Part shown: positions 52,501 through 64,000 of the stretch, piece by piece | How the letters are laid out: every line of letters starts with the position of its first letter | Numbering within the stretch: position 1 is the first letter of the stretch | Source of the DNA: Cercophora sp. LCS_1 | Taxonomy: Eukaryota > Ascomycota > Sordariomycetes > Sordariales > Lasiosphaeriaceae | Direction of reading: 5' to 3' | Assembly (NCBI GenBank): GCA_036250225.1 | Contig: JAPZLL010000001.1 | Coordinates: 1,178,001 to 1,242,000 of the forward strand | Length of the DNA stretch: 64,000 nt | Made by a program: the position numbers and the translations under genes | Notes under the pieces: generated by a model | What the model saw: only the letters and a program-made list of their open reading frames with translations | The model's database searches: none | What the model was told of the DNA's origin: nothing

Positions 52501-55500
52501 AGCACACGCGCCCGCGGTGCCGCGACCACTGCCGGAGCCTCATCGCGTGGTCTGGGCAGCCGCCGCGACGATCGAGCTTCACGGCACCCGTCGGGACAAT
52601 CAACTCGCGATCGCTTGCGCACCGGGAAGGATCCCCCGGGACCACTGGTGCAGAGCGCACCACGGGATATATTGTGTTGTACTCGAAACAGCGAACCACA
52701 AAGGTGCGTTCTGAGGAACGTCCAAGGCCCTTCGGTGGTCCTTTCGCCAACGTGGGCCCAAAACCGCTCTCGGAGTGCCGACGCTGGGTGGGACAGAGGA
52801 CCAGACAAGGTGAGCACTGAACAGGGCCCCCCAACGTCTGACCGCAACGGGCCGCGTCAAGCCAGCAGACAAGCCCATCGCCAGAGATCGGTCCCGTTTC
52901 CTTGCAACCGAGACACATTGCTACGACCCCGACCACGCCAGGCGATCTGGGGCCACGATCCAAAAGGCGCCGCTCGAGAACCAACACCCGCTTGTCCGCT
53001 GGCTGTTGGGGCTGCCCCGCGCTGTTCTTGACCTTGGAGGCATGCCCGTGAGCCGGTTAAGCTCGCCGCACGCAGTCTGTCTATCTCGGAACCTGTTGTC
53101 GTCCAACGACATTGGAGAAACACGTACCAGGATTGTCATTGGGCATAATTTCCGGGTTGGGTGCGATTTGCTGCGCGCGCTCATTGGGCAGAAAAGACCG
53201 CGCAGCCAAAGGTCCAAGCGAAACCTCCATCCCGTGGCCGGCCTGGGTTCCCACTGGCTGGCCCATGCTCAATCCTGGCACCCCATTGCCTGACGGCTGG
53301 TCGAATCCTGGAGGAATCCTCCCTATCAGGAATAGTGCTTCCGTATCCAGCGAATCGCATAGAGGCTCCTCGAGAACGCCATCTCAATCAAGCGGCGCAT
53401 GCGGTTGATGAGGGGACAAGAAAAAAAAAACCAATCCGTAGAGGAGACACACCAGAACGGACAAGGCGAGTTTTGCAGTGCAGGCTCTCTCCGAGGTCAA
53501 GCGGCGCATCCTCTCCACACTCTAGAGCCCTCCACGCTGGGAACCCCCTCCTCGGTGAAGATTGGTTCTTGTCCCCCCGCTCTGACACGTCCACATGATG
53601 AAGTCATCAAGGCAAAGCCAGCTGCATGCACGGCGACATAAGGTCGTTCCGAGCATATACGGTGCTTGTAGTCGGATCAGGGCGCTCGCTAGCATCCAAT
53701 TGACAAGATTTTGTCAAGCAAGCTAGCGGTGAGGTCGCGAAAGCTGCAGACGGGACATCCACTCTCAATCCGTCCATCCAGCAACAAACCGGCCGACTAG
53801 AGATACTCGGACACTTCGCTTGACCACTCCATGGCAAGATGCCGGCACGCCGAGCCTTCGTCGTCCAGAATCCTACTTCTCACGATATTGACGGTCCTTA
53901 CTCAATGGGGTGCACCACGAACCTTCGCGGTTTGACACAACCGTCAAGATCAGACGAATCAACCATCCACACCAGACAAGCATTCTGTTTAGCCTACCCC
54001 CCACCAAGGTAACCGCGCTGCGGTTTGGCATCTCTCCTCCGACAGTCACCCCCATACTGGGTAGCATTGCAACCAGGGACACAGGAGAGAATGCGGAGTC
54101 TGTGCTCTTGATATGCAACTTCAGGCGTTGTAACGCTCTCGTTACGACCCTCGACAGCTTGGGCGATTGTTTCGCCACATCATTTGCGGACATTTCTTAC
54201 GAGTAAACACTGGAGAATCCTGTATTTCGATGATTCTAGACTTGCTGGGCCAAAAGTGGCCCTTGAACGTTACAGGCGAACGGTTATTGAGGTTCTCATC
54301 CCTCCCCACCTTCAACGGCCCCATTTTCCAACAATTCCTGCCCCCAAACGCAACCATCCATCAAATGACGATGCAACGAGTTTACGCTCTCTCTCGGGCC
54401 CATCGCCTGCTTTCGCGTGTCCATTCGGTTCTAGCTCGCCATGTTTGCGAAGGGAGTGCAAGACCGGTCTTTTCCGCAGCAAGGGGGTCCGGCGGCAAGA
54501 GCAGCTTTCTGATCGGTCGAGAAGGGGGAGGGCAGTTGGGCGCGGCGCGCGCCAGACCGCGAAAAAGGCAAGCCGAAGCCGCAGCAGTGTGGTTTTCAGA
54601 GCACCCACCTTGGAGACATTCAAGGTAAAACCTCAACTCCCTGACCGGTCCGGTGCCTCGCTCAGAGTCAGAGGGCACACCGCCCACCTTGCCTGCTTCA
54701 AGGCGGGTTGAAGGAGCGGTGCTAAGGGCAACAAACCCACACTTGTGCAGACCGCTTGCAGGACTTTCTCACGGTTGGCCTTCATCCGCAGACACACAAG
54801 TCTCCGTTGACGACAACTGGGGCGGCGTTGGCAAATCCGAGGCAGGCAAAGTTATCTTGCGCGAGCAAGGTATATTCCTCTGTTCGTTTTCTTCTCTGAG
54901 CAGCCAGCCCTATATTGCTCCCCGACCTACAGGTCAGCGAGGAATATGTCGCCACGCACCAAATGTTCGCCTGAACAAAACCATCGGCTCCCTTGCTTGT
55001 TCCGTTTTTACACTGCGGCGTGAAGAAGAAAGATAGAACGCTACGCCGCCCATTCCTCAACCCGCAATTGTATGGTTCGGCAATCAAGAGGCGAAACCGA
55101 AGCAACACAAGAGGTACAGTAGTAAGCTTGGGGGCCCAACTAACAGTGCGCTCGCTCCCATGGGCCGCCCCATGATGATCTCAACCGGCTGCACACGCAG
55201 GCCGACTCAACTGGCCGCAGAACATGCAGGCCATTCGGTATTGTGGTTTTTCTCTTGGCAAACCACTGCTTGACTGTTTGTGGTGGTCGCTGCCGGCGCC
55301 TCCCTTTTTTTCTTGCTTGCCCCTCCCCCTCCTCGCTCTCTCCACACGCCCCCTTACATACGTACATATTTAGCACGATGGAGGCTATCTGCGGTGACCC
55401 GAGCCCTCGTTGAACACTGACAGCGGACCGGACTGCGCTTGGCCGAGGCGGGGCAGCCACTAGTCAACATGTCTCACGTCAAATGGTGAGCCTCACTTTG

Positions 55501-56639
55501 ATAGTGGCCATGGCCCCAATTTCCCCAATCTCCACGGCTCAGATCATGTGAATCGCCAGGGGGAGAAGGAGAGTGTTTTATCGTAGTAGATGTGGGTACA
55601 TCTGGAAGATGGGCCCTTTTTTTTCGCTGGCTGTCAAGCAACACCGTTGGACTGTCTGCATGTCGCAACGTGCACATACACATCAAAGTCGCGCGTGCTG
55701 CTGCTGCTGCCGCCGCCCCCTTTTTTCCCACCCCATCTCGCTTCACCCGCAACCGCCACAATCTTGGGGGGTACATAAGCGCTGTGTGGGAAAATCTCGA
55801 TCTGACAATCTGTCGGTACTTCAAGTTGCATGCGTTTGAGAGAACCGATAGATGGATTGTGTGGTTGAAACGCACTGGATTGTCAACTCTTATTGCCCGA
55901 CAAAAGCTAGCCGCATACAGTCATGTAGGTGAATGAGGCACATAAACGCTCGCATGTAGGTGCCGAAGTATGACCAAAATAACACCAGAAAAAAGGCACG
56001 ATCAACTCCTTTTTTGCGTGTCTGTCTGTCTGCCAGCTTGCAACGGGTATCGAAGAAACAAGGAAAGGAGGAGCGGGGATGCAGAAGGAGCAATGTTTGA
56101 ACCAGTGGGCGTCAGAGTTCTCACCAGTCATCGATGAGTGCCCGAAAGGTGAGCCATCTCCTCATCAGCCTCACCCTTTCACCCTGCAGCCGTCCGTAGT
56201 CACGCGAGACGCAAGGCACGTTCCGCATTCCATTCCCTCGACCCATCGTGCTGCTTGCTTGCTTGCTTGTCTGCTTTGCTTGCCGTATGTGTGATGGCTA
56301 GCTCGACTGGCTGTGATACCGCCACTCCCCTCCCTTTTCCGTCTCTGCAAGGGACCAAAAGACAAGGAACAAGGGGATTGCTTGACCCCCCAGACGTTTG
56401 TCGGCGATGGAACGAGTCTGCCCCGCGTGCCGGCGATGGGTTTGCCGTTGTAGGATAGGTTCAAAAATGCTGATGCCTACGGACGTCGTGGGCCTATCAA
56501 CACCTCTCGCCGTGAGAGCGGGTCCCGTTCCCGATGGTATTATTTGCTGATTTGACTGGATGGAGCGGGCCGCCGCGCGCGCGATTGGATCCATCACCAA
56601 CTAACAAAGGGGGATAGTTGGCTCATCTCGGCTGTATTT
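49584..56639. other. 7-kb gene-poor tract
   Basis: No protein gene, tRNA or rRNA could be supported in these 7.06 kb. Many short ORFs occur on all frames (longest 254 codons, minus, 51490-50726), but all have the Arg/Ala/Pro/Ser/Gly-rich composition of GC-rich noncoding sequence and none matches a family I know. Base composition is like the surrounding region and not A/T-rich, so it is not an obvious RIP-degraded transposon. Small features are CAACAG/AACAGC-like triplet runs near 50060-50090, three to four GTCCT repeats at 50116-50134, CTG/GCC-rich runs near 55695-55725 and a GCTT repeat at 56253-56269. It lies upstream of the CENP-B-type regulator and downstream of rbg1, so the regulator-proximal part may be a long leader or regulatory region. 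Confidence 0.5.
56253..56269. repeat. GCTT tandem repeat
   Basis: Four GCTT units in tandem, followed by a related CTTG-rich stretch up to about 56285. It lies in noncoding sequence about 370 nt from the rbg1 stop codon. Confidence 0.8.
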
Positions 56640-58427
56640 TTATCGCTTGACGATCGTGACTGGAGTGATGGAAAGAAAGGCATCGTTAGCTTCAAAACAA
56701 GGTCCACGGTACGTGGGATAAGACATGGCTATCAATAGCGGCTAGGGCGGAGCCGAGAGGCGGAGTGGGAAGGGGGAATTGGACCTACCAATGTCTTCGT
56801 CGGCGAGCTCGTGAGACAGGCCGACTCGTTGCGGCTGGTGCTTGACGGATTTGCCGTAGACGATGGCCGTCTTGAACTGCTCTGTGATGCTCCTGTGGAT
56901 GGCGTTGCACTGCGACCGTGTCAGCCCCGTCACGAGATGTGATAGCAGCCTGGGAAGTACGGGGTCGTGGGAATGTGACTCACGAAATCTTCGACAGTGC
57001 ACTTGTTGGAGCGCAGGACGACGGGGGCAGAGTAGTCAGGCATTTTGCCCTTCGGCTTTGTGTAGACTCGGACGAGGTTCAGTTTCTCCCACCTATTCTA
57101 ATGTTAGCTGTGTCGACCTTGATCCTTGCCCGACATGGCCTCTTGGGTTGGACACCATGCGGCACGACCAAAACCTGGAATCGACGGAAGATATGCAGAC
57201 TTGATCCCACGAGCCGGTATTGTGTAACGACACAAGAGCCTCGCGTGGATTTCTGGCGTTCCGAGCTACGCATCCGGGCTGCTTTAGAATCGTGGGAGAG
57301 GCACTCACATGGCTTCCATCAGCTCGTCAATATTCCACCCGCGCTCTGAGCTGATGGGGACGGCATTGGGGATACGATACAGAAGGTCGAGTTCCTCAAT
57401 ACTGATGCTGTCGATCTTGTTGAGCACATAGATTACAGGAATATAGCTGCGACTCTTTGCCTCGAGAACATCAATCAGGTCGTCGATGGTTGCATCGCAT
57501 CGGATGGCAATATCAGCTGAGCTGATCTTATATCTGCGCTGCTTGTCAGTCCTCTTCCCTCAAGCTGGGCCATTCCCAACACGCCAAAGCATGGATCCAC
57601 GTCTTCGAACCGAGCCGACAAGGCGTCTCGCACGGAAAGGAGCACTTACTCGCTCATCACGGCTCGAATCTCGTCCTGGTCGATATGCGTCAACGGCACC
57701 GTGCTGGTGATGTTCAAACCGCCCTTGTCCTTCTTCTTGAACGTAATATTCGGAGGCTCCTTGTTGATACGGATCCCGAACCCTTCCAGTTCAGCCTCGA
57801 TGACCCGCTTGTCCGTCAAAGGCTTGTTGACGTCCAGCACGATAAAGATTAAGTGGCACGTCTTTGCCACCGCGATGACCTGCCGACCTCTACCTCTTCC
57901 GTCCTTGGCACCCTCGATGATACCGGGCAAATCAATGATCTGCAGCGGTGCACCGTTGTAGATCACTTGTCCCGGCACACTGGTCAGCGTTGTGAATTCG
58001 TAGGCGGCCGCCTCGGAGTGCTGGCCCGTGAGCTTGCTCATCAGGGTACTCTTTCCGACCGAGGGGAAGCCGATGAAACCAATCGACGCAACACCGGTGC
58101 GCGCAACATCGAAGCCTGCACCACCACCACCGCCACCGCCAGAGGGAGTAAGAAGCTCTCGCTTGAGCTTGGCGAGTTTCGCTTTGAGCTGGCCGAGATG
58201 GTACGAGGTGGCTTTGTTTTTTTGAGTCCGAGCCATCTGTCATGGCGTGACGCGTCAGGATGTTCCATAGCTATTCGGTCGCAGCTGATAATGGGCATAC
58301 CTCGGTCTCGATCTCTTTGATCTGTTTCCATCAAGGGTAGATCAGCATGCCTGTCTCTCAATCCGCGGGTGCCAGGGCTTTGGCGCTTTGTGCGTGTGCG
58401 CCATACCTTCTCTACTGTAGTCGACAT
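56640..58427 (-). CDS. rbg1: Rbg1/DRG1, developmentally regulated GTP-binding protein
   Basis: DRG1/Rbg1 is a ribosome-associated OBG-like GTPase involved in translation. Seven exons are read: 58427-58407 (21 nt), 58321-58301 (21 nt), 58236-57650, 57533-57309, 57092-56984, 56909-56789 and 56659-56640 (20 nt). Introns are 64-216 nt. The product is 367 residues, the same length as human DRG1. The N-terminus reads MSTTVEK, IKEIETE and MARTQKNKATSYHLG across the three first exons. GTPase motifs are G1 GFPSVGKST, G3 DLPGIIEGA, and G4 NKID in YVLNKIDSISIEELD. The C-terminal TGS domain starts at VRVYTKPKGKMPDYSAPVVL, and the protein ends DEDIVTIVKR, with VTIVKR plus stop on the last 20-nt exon. Identification is firm. 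Confidence 0.96.
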
Positions 58428-59638
58428 GGTTGCTGAGGATTGCGGATTCCGCAGGAGCTTCTAAATTCCGTGCCTATAATCCTCGAGAGAGGGGGTGTCA
58501 ATACGGAGCGACAGAGTGTGCTAACGCGGTCAAGATGCAGGTCGTTGTGGGAATTTTGATGGCGGGGCAAAATTCGAGGGTGCGGGAAGAAATGCCCCTC
58601 ACCGAACTTGGCTCCCGTCCTTGGACGGAGCCTCTCAGCCTGATGTCACCGAGTCCTGCCCACAACGGTGGCAAACATCCCACAAGCCACGAGTCAACAG
58701 ACTCAAGCTGATGGCGAGTGCCTAGCTGCGGCCTGTCTTGACCGATTCGTTTCTTCTCCGAGACACGCCAATCGATATCTGAAAAGGCAAGAACATGTCT
58801 GGACCGCCGGGACATCGCAGGCCGACGACATCTACGTGCACCACTTTCTGCCAGAATATTGCCAACCACGGGGTTTTCCCCTCGGTGTACGTTCTTTTCC
58901 CAGTCACGGGCTCGTCAATGGAGCATTTCACACATCCTTACTCGCCGAGTCATAACTATATACTTGTCATTCCTGTATTTATGTACGCTCGCCCCTCTTT
59001 CCCGGTCGCATCCTCATCTGCGGCATCATGACCAGGACCAGCGACCAACAAGCAACTAGACTTCCAGACCACACCAAAAAAAGAGCAAGACCAGACCAGA
59101 CCGTAACCCCATCCCTGAACGACAACCCGGCCCAAAACTCCTCCCGCCAAGTCGGCACTTCCCGCATTCGTTGTTGCCTTTCTCGTCCTGGCCGACTGCG
59201 GAATCCGATTCCTTTGCCCATCCGAAAGATAGAGGATTGAAGACCAAGAACTGATCAGAGCCTACTCTTATAGACCGGACCAACCAACATGGAAACCGAC
59301 ACTACGAAGCCATCACGCTGCTAACCGACACCGTCCAACATCGAAAAAGGCCTGCTTCGCTTCCCGCTGAAAATCAAAGTGGGTATCCCGGAACCTGTTC
59401 AGGGAAAAGTTCAATGCCACGCATCACGACCATCCAACGCAGTCAAATTCCAAGGAAACAAAATGTCAAGGATAAGACGACTCGTCACCCTTTCGCCCTG
59501 CCAAAACACCCAAACATCAGCACTTCTCTTGCTTCTGTCGTAGCCTCTAACGTCATCCCGTTTTCTAGGTGGATTTGTTTCCCTCCAAGGGCAAAAGAGA
59601 CTGATCGTTTGGCGGTGTAGGCACGCCAGTGGTATGCC
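58428..59638. other. Intergenic, rbg1 promoter / Hos4-like 3' flank
   Basis: This 1.2-kb segment precedes rbg1 and follows the Hos4-like gene, both on the minus strand. No coding, RNA or repeat signal was recognised. Confidence 0.4.
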
Positions 59639-62600
59639 CTAAGTGTGTTGGTTCGATGGCTCGGAACCGCCGTTGATCCCATTTACGCCGTTGATCAGGG
59701 GCCGGGCTTGGGCTGGTCCCGACTCGGATGATGGTGAGATCGGGTGGGTGGTGGCGTGGTTTGCAGCGCTGGGTGAACTCAGACCGTTGACCATGGGAGC
59801 CACAGAGGAGCCACGGAGGCCGTTGGGAAGAAGTGGAGAGTCGCCATCCCCGGTTGAACTTTCAAGACCCTGCTCCTTACAAAGAGCAGCATAGGCAGGA
59901 TCCTCTGGAGATACGGCAACGAGACCACGACGGGGCACTCGCTTCTCGGGGAAGGGAGTGGCACTGACTGCACTGTGACCCGGTCTCTCTTCCAAAACAA
60001 GCTCCCCGTTGACAAAGTGCTTCTTCCCCGGGGCAAATCCGTAGTTGCGATTGGCGTCGGGGTCGTTCTTCCACTTTTGGCCTGCAACCCACATGCTGGA
60101 AGCTGCCTCGCCCTCTGGAAGCTCACGATACTCCATGGTGAGTCTGAGGTTCCGGAGATGATTGGCTGTGGGAACAATGTACATGAAATCGGAGGCCTAG
60201 TCACAGTCAGCTTTTTGACCACATGTTCGGGTGCTGGAATTTACCTTGACGAAGAAAAGTTCCATGGCAGCGAACTTTTCCCATGCCTCGCGGCGGAGTC
60301 TCGCAGCATAGTCAAAGGGCATGTACTCGGGACCTTCGGCTCCGTAGTATTCGGGGAGCTGCTTACCAAGCTCGTAGAGAGCTGGAGTGGTCAACGCATA
60401 TCGATCCGATTCAACCCGCCAAATCGCGCGTTTTGCAATGAAGGACGCCGGTTTTCTGATCCAAGCCGTGTCTAGAGGCCCGTTAGCATCCCCCCACAGT
60501 GCAAAACGGCCACGGAAACTCACATCTTGAAAGCCCAAGATCTTTTTCTCCGAGGAGAAGGGCAACCTGAGTGTTGAGCAGCCATTGCTCTCTGCCCTCA
60601 GTCGTGCCAGTTGCGTCCGGGCATATACAGTCGTACCGAACGCCTTGCACAACCCTGAATCTTTCGGCAACTTCGGGGACCTTGGGGTTTACGGAGGTAT
60701 CGAGCCATCGCAGCAACGGCGGCAGCTTTGCGAGACGAGCACGCTCCTGCTCCTGTTGCTGTCGCCGCTGCTCGGCTTCCTTTGCCAGACGTCGGCGCTC
60801 CATTTCTTGGTGCTTGCGCTCGCGCTCCTTCCGCTCCTCTTCCTCCCGCTTCCGCCGCAGTTCTTCAGCTGCTTCTCGCTCCAGTTGCTCTTTGCGGAGC
60901 CTTTCCTCCTCTTCACGCCGTCTTCTCTCTTCCTCTTCCTTTCGCCGTCGCTCTTCCTCTTCCCTTTTCTTCTTCTCTTCCTCTTCCCTCCTATTCTTCT
61001 CTTCCTCTTCCTTACGCTTCCTTTCCTCCTCCTCCTTACGCTTTCTCTCTACCTCCTCCTTTCGACGGCGCTCCTCCAATTCGCGCTGTTTCCGTTCTTC
61101 TTCCTCTCTCAGCTTTCGCTGCTCTTCTTCTTCTTTCCGTTTCCGCTCCTCCTCTTCTCGGCGACGGACCTCTGCCTCAGCTCGGCGTTTGGCCTCTTCT
61201 TGGAGTCGGATTCCCTCTTTTTCTCTCTCTTCCTCCTCGGCACGACGCCTGTCTTCCTCTTTCCTCTTGGCCTCACGAGCTTGTGCCTCTGCCTCTGCTA
61301 GCCGCTTCTTCTCCTCGGCCCTCTTGTCTTCAGCTCTCTTCTCCTCTGCATCCCTTTCTCTTTGGTGGGCAGCTCGAGATTCAGACGCTTCATTTACAGC
61401 CTGATCAACATCGGGCATATCCACATCCGGGTCTTCAGATTTGACGTGAATGCTGTTCTCTGACGCAAGGGATTTCCCAGATTCTCGTCGGGCCTGCTCG
61501 GTGGCAGTATCTGGCTTCTTCGGCTTTGCACTGGCTTTTCTTTCGTCGACGTCCCTGCTCTTGGATCTGACACGGGGCGAGGCAGTGGACCCCGGTTCTC
61601 GCGCCAATGGTGCCTTGAGATGTCGATCCTCGGCGGAGCTTGGCTTTAGACGCTTCTCTTTCCCATCAATGTCCAGCCGCCTTCGTTTTACTGGACCGTC
61701 AGCTGTGTCCTTCTCCGCCGAACCAGGGTGTGGAGGAGTCGCGCTGGATCGATGTCGTTTTCCAGAACCCTCACCAGAAACAGATAATCTATCGCGTGAC
61801 TCGTCTCTCTTAAGGGCCTTTGTCCGGTCGTGGTACTTTTCTGTCTTCTGGGATTTGTCTGCCTCCTCACGTGGGCTGGATGGTTCCTTTAGGGAGGATG
61901 CATTCGAGGTTATAGAGGTACGGCGATGCTGCGCACGTTCCCCCTTGAGCTCGCGACCAGAAATGAGTTTGCGGCGGGGCTTGACAGTTTCCCCTTCGGA
62001 TGAAGCAGCGGCAAGATCGGATTCCGTTCGTTTGGCCTTGGCGGTTGGCTGCTTACCAGCCGGCGAGGCTTCTCGATCCGAGATGGCAATCGTCGGGATC
62101 CGGTCTTCTTTCTTTGGCCGGCCGGGTCCCCGCTTTGGCGAAGTTTGGTCTTCCGGTTGAGCGTTGAAGGAGTTTGATCGTCTCTTTTCCTTGGGGCTTG
62201 TTGAGACTTTCGGTAGACCCGCCCTCTTGGGTTCTCTCGTTGGGCTTGATGCTTTCCGTTTGTGTGACCGAGTCGGTTCATCTTTTTGCTCGGCCCGAGC
62301 TCGCCTTGAATCTCGATCCGGCTCCCTCCTGTTGGGTGACTTGTTCTTTGCCTCACCTCTATGCGATTTTTTAAACTCATCGTACGCATCCTTCAGCATG
62401 TGCTCCTCCTCCGCCCAGTTTGGCCCACGACGTCTTCTTGCAATCTCATGGTATGTCTCGCCCTTGTATCTGCGTGTGGGATCGAAATCATTTTGGTCCA
62501 AAAGAAGCTGAATAACCTTAATGTTTTCCTGACCAATCGCAGCGAGCATGGGTGTCGAGTGATCATTGTTCGATATTGGCGCAGGATCTGGATTGGCTTT

Positions 62601-64000
62601 CCCCAAAGCCAACAACAACTGCATCACAATATCATGCCCACCGCGGGCTGCCGCTACCATGGACTCAGGGTCGTCAAAGGTTTCTCTGACTTGGAGAATG
62701 CGAATAACCGTCTCCTCATCTCCACGAGCAGCCGCCGCACGGAGCGTTTTGTCGTCCATGGGCATATAGAGCAGGTGATTGCTCGTCTTTGTCGACCGAA
62801 CTGTCCCCGCTCTCCTGCCACTTGCAGCGTGGATCGAGCCGGCGGCCCCGGGGGATCTCCTTGGGCTCTCTGGCCCATTAGAGGACCGGGCGTCGGTGTG
62901 GTCAAGGTGGTGATCTTCTGTTGAGGTTCGTCTTCGGTCTCCCATTTTCTGTTTGGCTTCTTGAAGTGCCCGTCGAATCTCATCGGCATGTTCCGACTCG
63001 CTATCTATCCGGTCTATCGGCTCATTGCCGTAAGCATTTGCCTTTCGTGGGTTGACGCCTGCCGCAAGGAGTATCTTCACAACCTCCAAGTGGCCATTTT
63101 CCACAGCATCGAGCAGAGGCGTGTCTTTGTCATTATTAACGCAGTCAAGATTGCAGCCGGCATCTACAAGCAGCTTCACAATGTCATCGAAGCCATTGAG
63201 CGCGGCGATTTGGAGCGGTGTGTTGCCAGCATAATCGGCGACATTGATGTCTTCGGGTCGCTCTTTCAACCGATGCTTGGCAGTCTCATATTCACCCTTT
63301 GCGCAAGCCCTCGCAAGGAAGGTTTGGCCGTGCGCGTCCAGGTGCTTTTTGTGCGGTGCCATTTTGGCCGGCGACACGGTCGATTCCGTGGTCGCCGGCG
63401 TGGTCAAGCTCCGAAGTTTGGAACTCCGCGGGTGTGGACTCCCACTCGCCGAGGACTCGTCAGAGTGGTAGTCGGTTGACTGGAGCGGTGCGGGCACGCG
63501 CTTCTTTTTATGGCTTAATCCGTTAGCGGAGTGACCCGGAAGTTGGGTCGAGACGCTGCGACGATGAGCTCGAGGTTGAGGGGAAATGGATCTGGTTCGT
63601 GTAGACGGATGCGCGTCGTGGTGGGGTTTCGCAGGAGGATGTGATTTTCGGGATGCGTCCAAACCCGAGCCAGACGTGCGCTGACGACGGGCTTTGCGAT
63701 TCTCGGCCTCGTCGTCAGAATCCGGCCTGGGCGCCTTCCGTTTGTGCGGAACCAATCTGTCGACGGACTTTGGCTTTTCCTTGTTCGAGATCTTGGGCGA
63801 CGATTCCACCTGGGCAGTCTCCGAGTCGGATTTCGAATGGGCATTGGACGATCGGCGGCGTCGCTGTTGTGGTGGAGATGCGGGTGCTGAGCTCAACCCA
63901 CTCGACCCATCCTTCGCCTTAGACTTGTCTGTGAGTTTTTTTTTCTTCGGTCCTAAGGAGGGAGTGCGATCCGATGTCCCATTTTCGGCAACAGACACAG
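59639..64000 (-). CDS. Hos4-like ankyrin-repeat protein of the Set3 histone-deacetylase complex (5' end cut)
   Basis: Exons in the window are 64000-60524, 60471-60245 and 60196-59639. Introns are 52 and 48 nt. About 1419 residues are visible and the frame is open to the right edge; the first residue in the window need not be the true start. After a Ser/Lys/Arg-rich N-terminus come two ankyrin blocks, about residues 218-330 (with NTPLQIAALNGFDDIVKLL and TPLLDAVENGHLEVVKILL) and 413-520 (TPMLAAIGQENIKVIQLLL). A long basic disordered linker follows, then a Glu/Lys/Arg helix of roughly 217 residues (61370-60720). The conserved C-terminal domain starts LPPLLRWLDTSVNPKVPEVA and runs through YTAWIRKPASFIAKRAIWR to ASDFMYIVPTANHLRNLRL. 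Ankyrins plus this C-terminal domain fit fungal Hos4, a Set3C subunit. The assignment is by recollection of architecture. Confidence 0.8.

Noticed and set aside
59643..59894. Small plus-strand ORF
   Set aside because: Antisense to the C-terminal exon of the Hos4-like gene.
60571..61404. 277-codon Ser/Arg-rich plus-strand ORF
   Set aside because: It is the antisense of the Glu/Lys/Arg helix of the Hos4-like gene.

Overview
The window looks like a euchromatic stretch of a filamentous ascomycete genome, most likely a sordariomycete of the Sordariales type (inference from gene content and protein sequence). The genes are interrupted by short GT-AG introns, mostly 44-70 nt, with CTAAC/CTGAC-like branch sites. 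The proteins are eukaryotic: the ERMES subunit Mmm1, splicing factor Rse1/SF3B3, the COX1 activator Mss51 and a Zn2Cys6 regulator. No operons, CRISPR arrays, rRNA, confident tRNA genes or intact transposons were seen.

Layout, left to right. (1) 0-5 kb: mmm1 (minus, cut by the window edge), vps45 (plus) and a glutathione synthetase gene (minus, convergent with vps45). (2) 6-27 kb: seven plus-strand genes in a row. They encode a 1860-residue SNF2 ATPase, 5-aminolevulinate synthase, a Zn2Cys6 factor, adenylosuccinate lyase, a secreted GH30 glycosidase, the bifunctional thiamine enzyme Thi6 and an isochorismatase-like hydrolase. (3) 27-35 kb: a conserved-looking protein of unknown function, an isoamyl-acetate-esterase-like SGNH hydrolase, and a zinc-finger/LysM protein. 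(4) 35-46 kb: rse1 and mss51 share a 290-nt divergent promoter, followed by a PXA-domain gene with a 1.7-kb intron. (5) 47-64 kb: a CENP-B-type HTH regulator, about 7 kb without a recognisable gene, the GTPase gene rbg1/DRG1, and a Hos4-like ankyrin gene cut by the right edge.

Most genes are housekeeping: haem, purine, thiamine and glutathione synthesis, Golgi/endosome trafficking, ER-mitochondria lipid contact, respiratory-chain assembly, splicing and chromatin. They are not a metabolic cluster; neighbours share promoters or terminators at most.

The points most worth a second look are: a vps45 intron whose donor reads GA instead of GT in an otherwise perfect consensus; the oversized PXA intron; the 7-kb gene-poor tract upstream of the CENP-B-type regulator; and the unusual domain combination of the LysM protein (CxxC zinc module, two PPxY motifs, LysM, UBA-like tail). 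Gene models were spliced by eye from reading frame, splice consensus and remembered family sequence. No database search was run.
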